DNA of 64,000 bases from Mucilaginibacter sp. (GTDB lineage: Bacteria > Bacteroidota > Bacteroidia > Sphingobacteriales > Sphingobacteriaceae): positions 186,001 through 250,000 of the forward strand of contig NZ_JANYGQ010000020.1 of NCBI RefSeq assembly GCF_025359345.1, written 5' to 3'. Below the pieces are notes generated by a model. That model saw only the letters and a list, made by a program, of their open reading frames with translations, was not told where the DNA came from and made no database searches. The translations under genes were made by a program, and so were the position numbers. Numbering within the stretch: position 1 is the stretch's first letter; each line of letters starts with the position of its first letter. This document shows positions 61,437 to 64,000 of the stretch, piece by piece.

Positions 61437-64000
61437 TTAATCCCCGTCCTGGACTGTAAACTGGTAAGTTTCCGTATTACCTATCGGTAAATCAGATATC
61501 GCTCCCCGGTTTAGCTGCCACCAGAAACGTTGTCTTGGTTTTTCACGGTTGCCGATTTCGTTCATCGAGTTAGCATCGTACAACCGGCCGTTAACCATTA
61601 CGTATTTTATTCTTTCGCTGTTCCTGATATCAACAAGGGGGTTGGCGTCCAGTACAATCATATCGGCAAGCTTGCCTAACTCCAGCGAACCAATTTCTTT
61701 ATCCATACCAAGGTAGGATGCGCCATTCATTGTTGCACAACGGATGGCCTGCAGCGGCGTCATACCGCCTTGCGCCAGCATCCATAGCTCCCAATGAGCG
61801 CCCAGGCCCTGTAACTGGCCATGTGCACCCAGATTTACCTTTGTGCCGCCGTCTGCAATTTGTTTTACGTATTTGGATACCTCGATGTGGCCATAATCGC
61901 CATATTCCGACGTACTCCTGCGCCGCGACCGTGCATCAACAATTGATTGTGGCGTAAAATTCAGCAAATGCTCATTTTTCCAAACTTCGGTGCGGTCGTA
62001 CCAAAACGTTTCACCGAACTGGGTGCCATAAGCAACGATAAGAGTAGGGGTGTAAGCCGTTTTGCTGGCGTTCCATAAGGTTTTTACGTCTTTATAAATT
62101 GGCCAAACCGGTATGTTGTGCTCAATACCGGTATGCCCGTCTAATATCATACTCATATTGGTAAAAAATGTGGAGCCGCCTTCGGGTACAACTTCCATTT
62201 GCAACTGGCGGGCGGCTTCAATAATCTGCTGGCGCTGCTCACGGCGTGGCTGATTATAGCTTTTTACCGAAAATGCCCCTACCGCTTTTAAACGACGGAT
62301 GTTGGAGAGTGCATCGTCAAAACTATTTATTACAGCCTTAAAGTCGCCATCGGCTCCATATAGTATGGTACCTGTTGAGTAAACCCTGGGACCAACCATG
62401 TTGCCGGCCTTTAGCATTTCGTTTTGGCTAAATACCATTTCGGTATTGCTCGACGGGTCGTGGGCGGTGGTTACACCAAAAGCCAGGTTGGCATAATAAC
62501 GCCAATCCTGCTGCGGAGAGATTCCATCGGGGCTGGTACCCAGGTGGCCGTGTACATCGACGATACCCGGCATAATGGTTTTGCCTGCAAGATCGTAGAC
62601 TTTCGCGCTATCAGGTACCGCAATTGCATCGGATTTGCCTATTGCGGTTATTTTGTTCCGGGTAACTATGATGGTGCCGTTTTCAATCACCTCATCACCC
62701 TTCATGGTAATTATCCTGGCATTTTTAAAGACGATAACACCGTTGGGAACATCGGTTTTTAGCTTCAGGCCGATTTCTGTACCAACTGTATCAACCGGTG
62801 GGGTTTTATCCGTTCCGCCATCAACAAAGGGGAATGCATTCCTTATGTCACGCACGAAATATTTCGGGCCAAGCGTCCACATTAGCTTCTGGCTGTCTTT
62901 GCTCCAATGCAGGTACGTGCCCGCATCACGTGTTAACTTGCTCAAAGGGAGGGCTTTATTGCCGGCCGATAACTCTTGCGGGCTGCCGGTGTAAATCATC
63001 GGGGTGATGTAACAGTTAAAAAGCTCAGTAAAGGCCACCCATTTGCCATCGGGACTTGGGTTAAACTGCGTTGCATATTTCGAGGTATACAAAACCCGCT
63101 GGTTGGCGCCGGTGGTGTCCATCACCTTATAGGCTTTTTTGTCGCCCTCGTAACTTTGATAGTATAATTTCGAGTCATCAGCCGAGTATTGCGGCTGAAT
63201 ACCATTGTCGATTATCATTTTTGGCGTGCCACCATTTGCCGGGATGGTGTAAATGCCCGGATTTTTGCCGAACGCATAACCGGACGTACCATTACCTTCG
63301 CCTTTCCTGAAAACTATCTTATCGCCTTTGTTTGAAAATTTGGGCGAGTAGTAGTAGCCTTTTTCCGCTGTTAGCCTGGTAACCTGGCAGGTGGTAAGAT
63401 CGATTTTATTGATGGATGCTTTTAGCTCGTCTGTCCAGTCAATATAAACTAATGATTTACCATCCGGACTAAAGGCAGGCTCGTATTCAAAATCGGGAGT
63501 GGCGGTAATTCGGGTTGGTATGCCGTCGGGGAGGGCTTTTATATAAATATACCCGGCAGCATTAAAGGCAACAACTTTACCATCCGGCGATGTTGTCAGC
63601 TGCCTGATCATTTTCACCGTAAAATCGTCCTGGAAAACTTTCTGCTGAAAATGAAGGGCGTCGGTAATTGATTGCGTTGAGGTTACTTCGAACGGTATTT
63701 GGGTTGCATTAAGCGATGTTATATCCAAATTCCAGATCTTACCTTTCGCATAAAAAATAAGGCTGTTATTATCCGGCGTCCAGTTAAAATTAGGGTACAC
63801 GCCAAAAATAGCCCAGGTTTCCTGCTGGTCGTGCGATAAGCCATCGTATACAGGCCATTCTTCGCCGGTGGCCAGGTTGTGAATAAATAATACTGATTTT
63901 AACCGCACGCGCTTAACAAAAGCCAGTAGCTTTCCGTCAGGAGATATTTGCGGACGACATGCGCCACCGGAACCGCCCGTAACGGTTTCTATGTCGCCGG
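61437..64000 (-). CDS. Secreted-type amidohydrolase with TolB-like beta-propeller (partial)
   Basis: Runs off the right edge; about 854 residues visible from the C-terminus. The N-terminal part is a TolB/PD40 propeller with repeats of 'PDFEYEPAFSPDGKSLVYID', 'SPDGKWVAFTEL' and 'YSPKFSNKGDKIVF'. The C-terminal amidohydrolase domain has the metal motif DVHGHLG (about 62541-62555), AHDPSS, HTGIEH, LGAHGQLQGLGAHWELWMLA and LGKLADMIVLDANP. The combination is typical of Bacteroidota imidazolonepropionase/prolidase-like amidohydrolases; a substrate cannot be named. The frame shows no decay up to the edge. Confidence 0.9.
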   Translation of the reverse strand, partial: GDIETVTGGSGGACRPQISPDGKLLAFVKRVRLKSVLFIHNLATGEEWPVYDGLSHDQQETWAIFGVYPNFNWTPDNNSLIFYAKGKIWNLDITSLNATQIPFEVTSTQSITDALHFQQKVFQDDFTVKMIRQLTTSPDGKVVAFNAAGYIYIKALPDGIPTRITATPDFEYEPAFSPDGKSLVYIDWTDELKASINKIDLTTCQVTRLTAEKGYYYSPKFSNKGDKIVFRKGEGNGTSGYAFGKNPGIYTIPANGGTPKMIIDNGIQPQYSADDSKLYYQSYEGDKKAYKVMDTTGANQRVLYTSKYATQFNPSPDGKWVAFTELFNCYITPMIYTGSPQELSAGNKALPLSKLTRDAGTYLHWSKDSQKLMWTLGPKYFVRDIRNAFPFVDGGTDKTPPVDTVGTEIGLKLKTDVPNGVIVFKNARIITMKGDEVIENGTIIVTRNKITAIGKSDAIAVPDSAKVYDLAGKTIMPGIVDVHGHLGTSPDGISPQQDWRYYANLAFGVTTAHDPSSNTEMVFSQNEMLKAGNMVGPRVYSTGTILYGADGDFKAVINSFDDALSNIRRLKAVGAFSVKSYNQPRREQRQQIIEAARQLQMEVVPEGGSTFFTNMSMILDGHTGIEHNIPVWPIYKDVKTLWNASKTAYTPTLIVAYGTQFGETFWYDRTEVWKNEHLLNFTPQSIVDARSRRRSTSEYGDYGHIEVSKYVKQIADGGTKVNLGAHGQLQGLGAHWELWMLAQGGMTPLQAIRCATMNGASYLGMDKEIGSLELGKLADMIVLDANPLVDIRNSERIKYVMVNGRLYDANSMNEIGNREKPRQRFWWQLNRGAISDLPIGNTETYQFTVQDGD

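Overview
The window looks like a chromosomal segment of a Bacteroidota, most likely Sphingobacteriaceae (Mucilaginibacter/Pedobacter-like; this placement is inference). The evidence is a SusC/SusD/SusE outer-membrane uptake operon, lipoproteins with lipoboxes such as LASC and LISC, a BlaI/M56-TonB pair, a DUF4254 heptosyltransferase locus, SPOR-free leaderless-looking gene starts, and repeated TAnnTTTG boxes (the Bacteroidota -7 promoter element) just upstream of genes. I see no rRNA, tRNA, CRISPR array, prophage or intact insertion sequence. Most of the window is ordinary housekeeping sequence.

Layout. 1-5.2 kb: a cut-off hydroxyisobutyrate-type dehydrogenase, a LapA-like membrane protein, a 965-base gene-poor AT-rich stretch, then the tight tgt-lptF/G-eamA operon. 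5.3-7.8 kb: overlapping glycosyltransferase, ECF sigma factor and rsmG. 8-10.1 kb: M56 antirepressor-type protease and BlaI repressor with three identical operators. 10.2-20.4 kb: dprA, sixA, an LPS heptose cluster (rfaE1, gmhA, rfaE2, DUF4254, GT9), a PolX whose polymerase active site is eroded, sppA, folK and an Hpt protein. 20.5-34.3 kb: purS, pssA, rho, pyrF, a stress flavin protein, a toxin-antitoxin pair with an amber-interrupted toxin, a DnaQ/GIY-YIG nuclease, yidC, pyrG, kdsB, a deoxynucleoside kinase and trpS. 34.3-37.9 kb: two paralogous acyltransferases flanking a small protein and a GT-C-like membrane protein, then gatC. 38-49 kb: a split ABC exporter (ATPase and permease 9 kb apart), unknown proteins, an M48-like metalloprotease, a GH19 chitinase, a cobalamin adenosyltransferase, ispD and queA. 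49-53.8 kb: a large PAS hybrid histidine kinase divergent from citrate synthase. 54-64 kb: susE-susD-susC, a divergent CBM48-esterase with a perfect 24-bp LacI-type operator, and a secreted amidohydrolase cut by the right edge.

The genes combine into an envelope theme: lipid A/core precursors (KdsB, RfaE1, GmhA, RfaE2, GT9, LptF/G), phospholipids (PssA, two acyltransferases), membrane insertion (YidC), and glucan uptake (Sus genes plus esterase). Two steps of queuosine biosynthesis (Tgt, QueA) are present but 41 kb apart.

The most unusual structural signal is in the gaps. Many intergenic spaces hold short words repeated in tandem, with their reverse complement 10-150 bases away, so each gap can fold into a hairpin. 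Different gaps use different words, and several words recur at distant gaps. I know of no named element class that fits them. The other points worth a second look are the dead PolX polymerase site, the amber codon in the toxin, the missing zinc cysteines in Tgt, the BlaI operator array and the LacI-like palindrome. Nothing else here amounts to a clear new multi-gene system; the acyltransferase/GT-C cluster is the nearest candidate.
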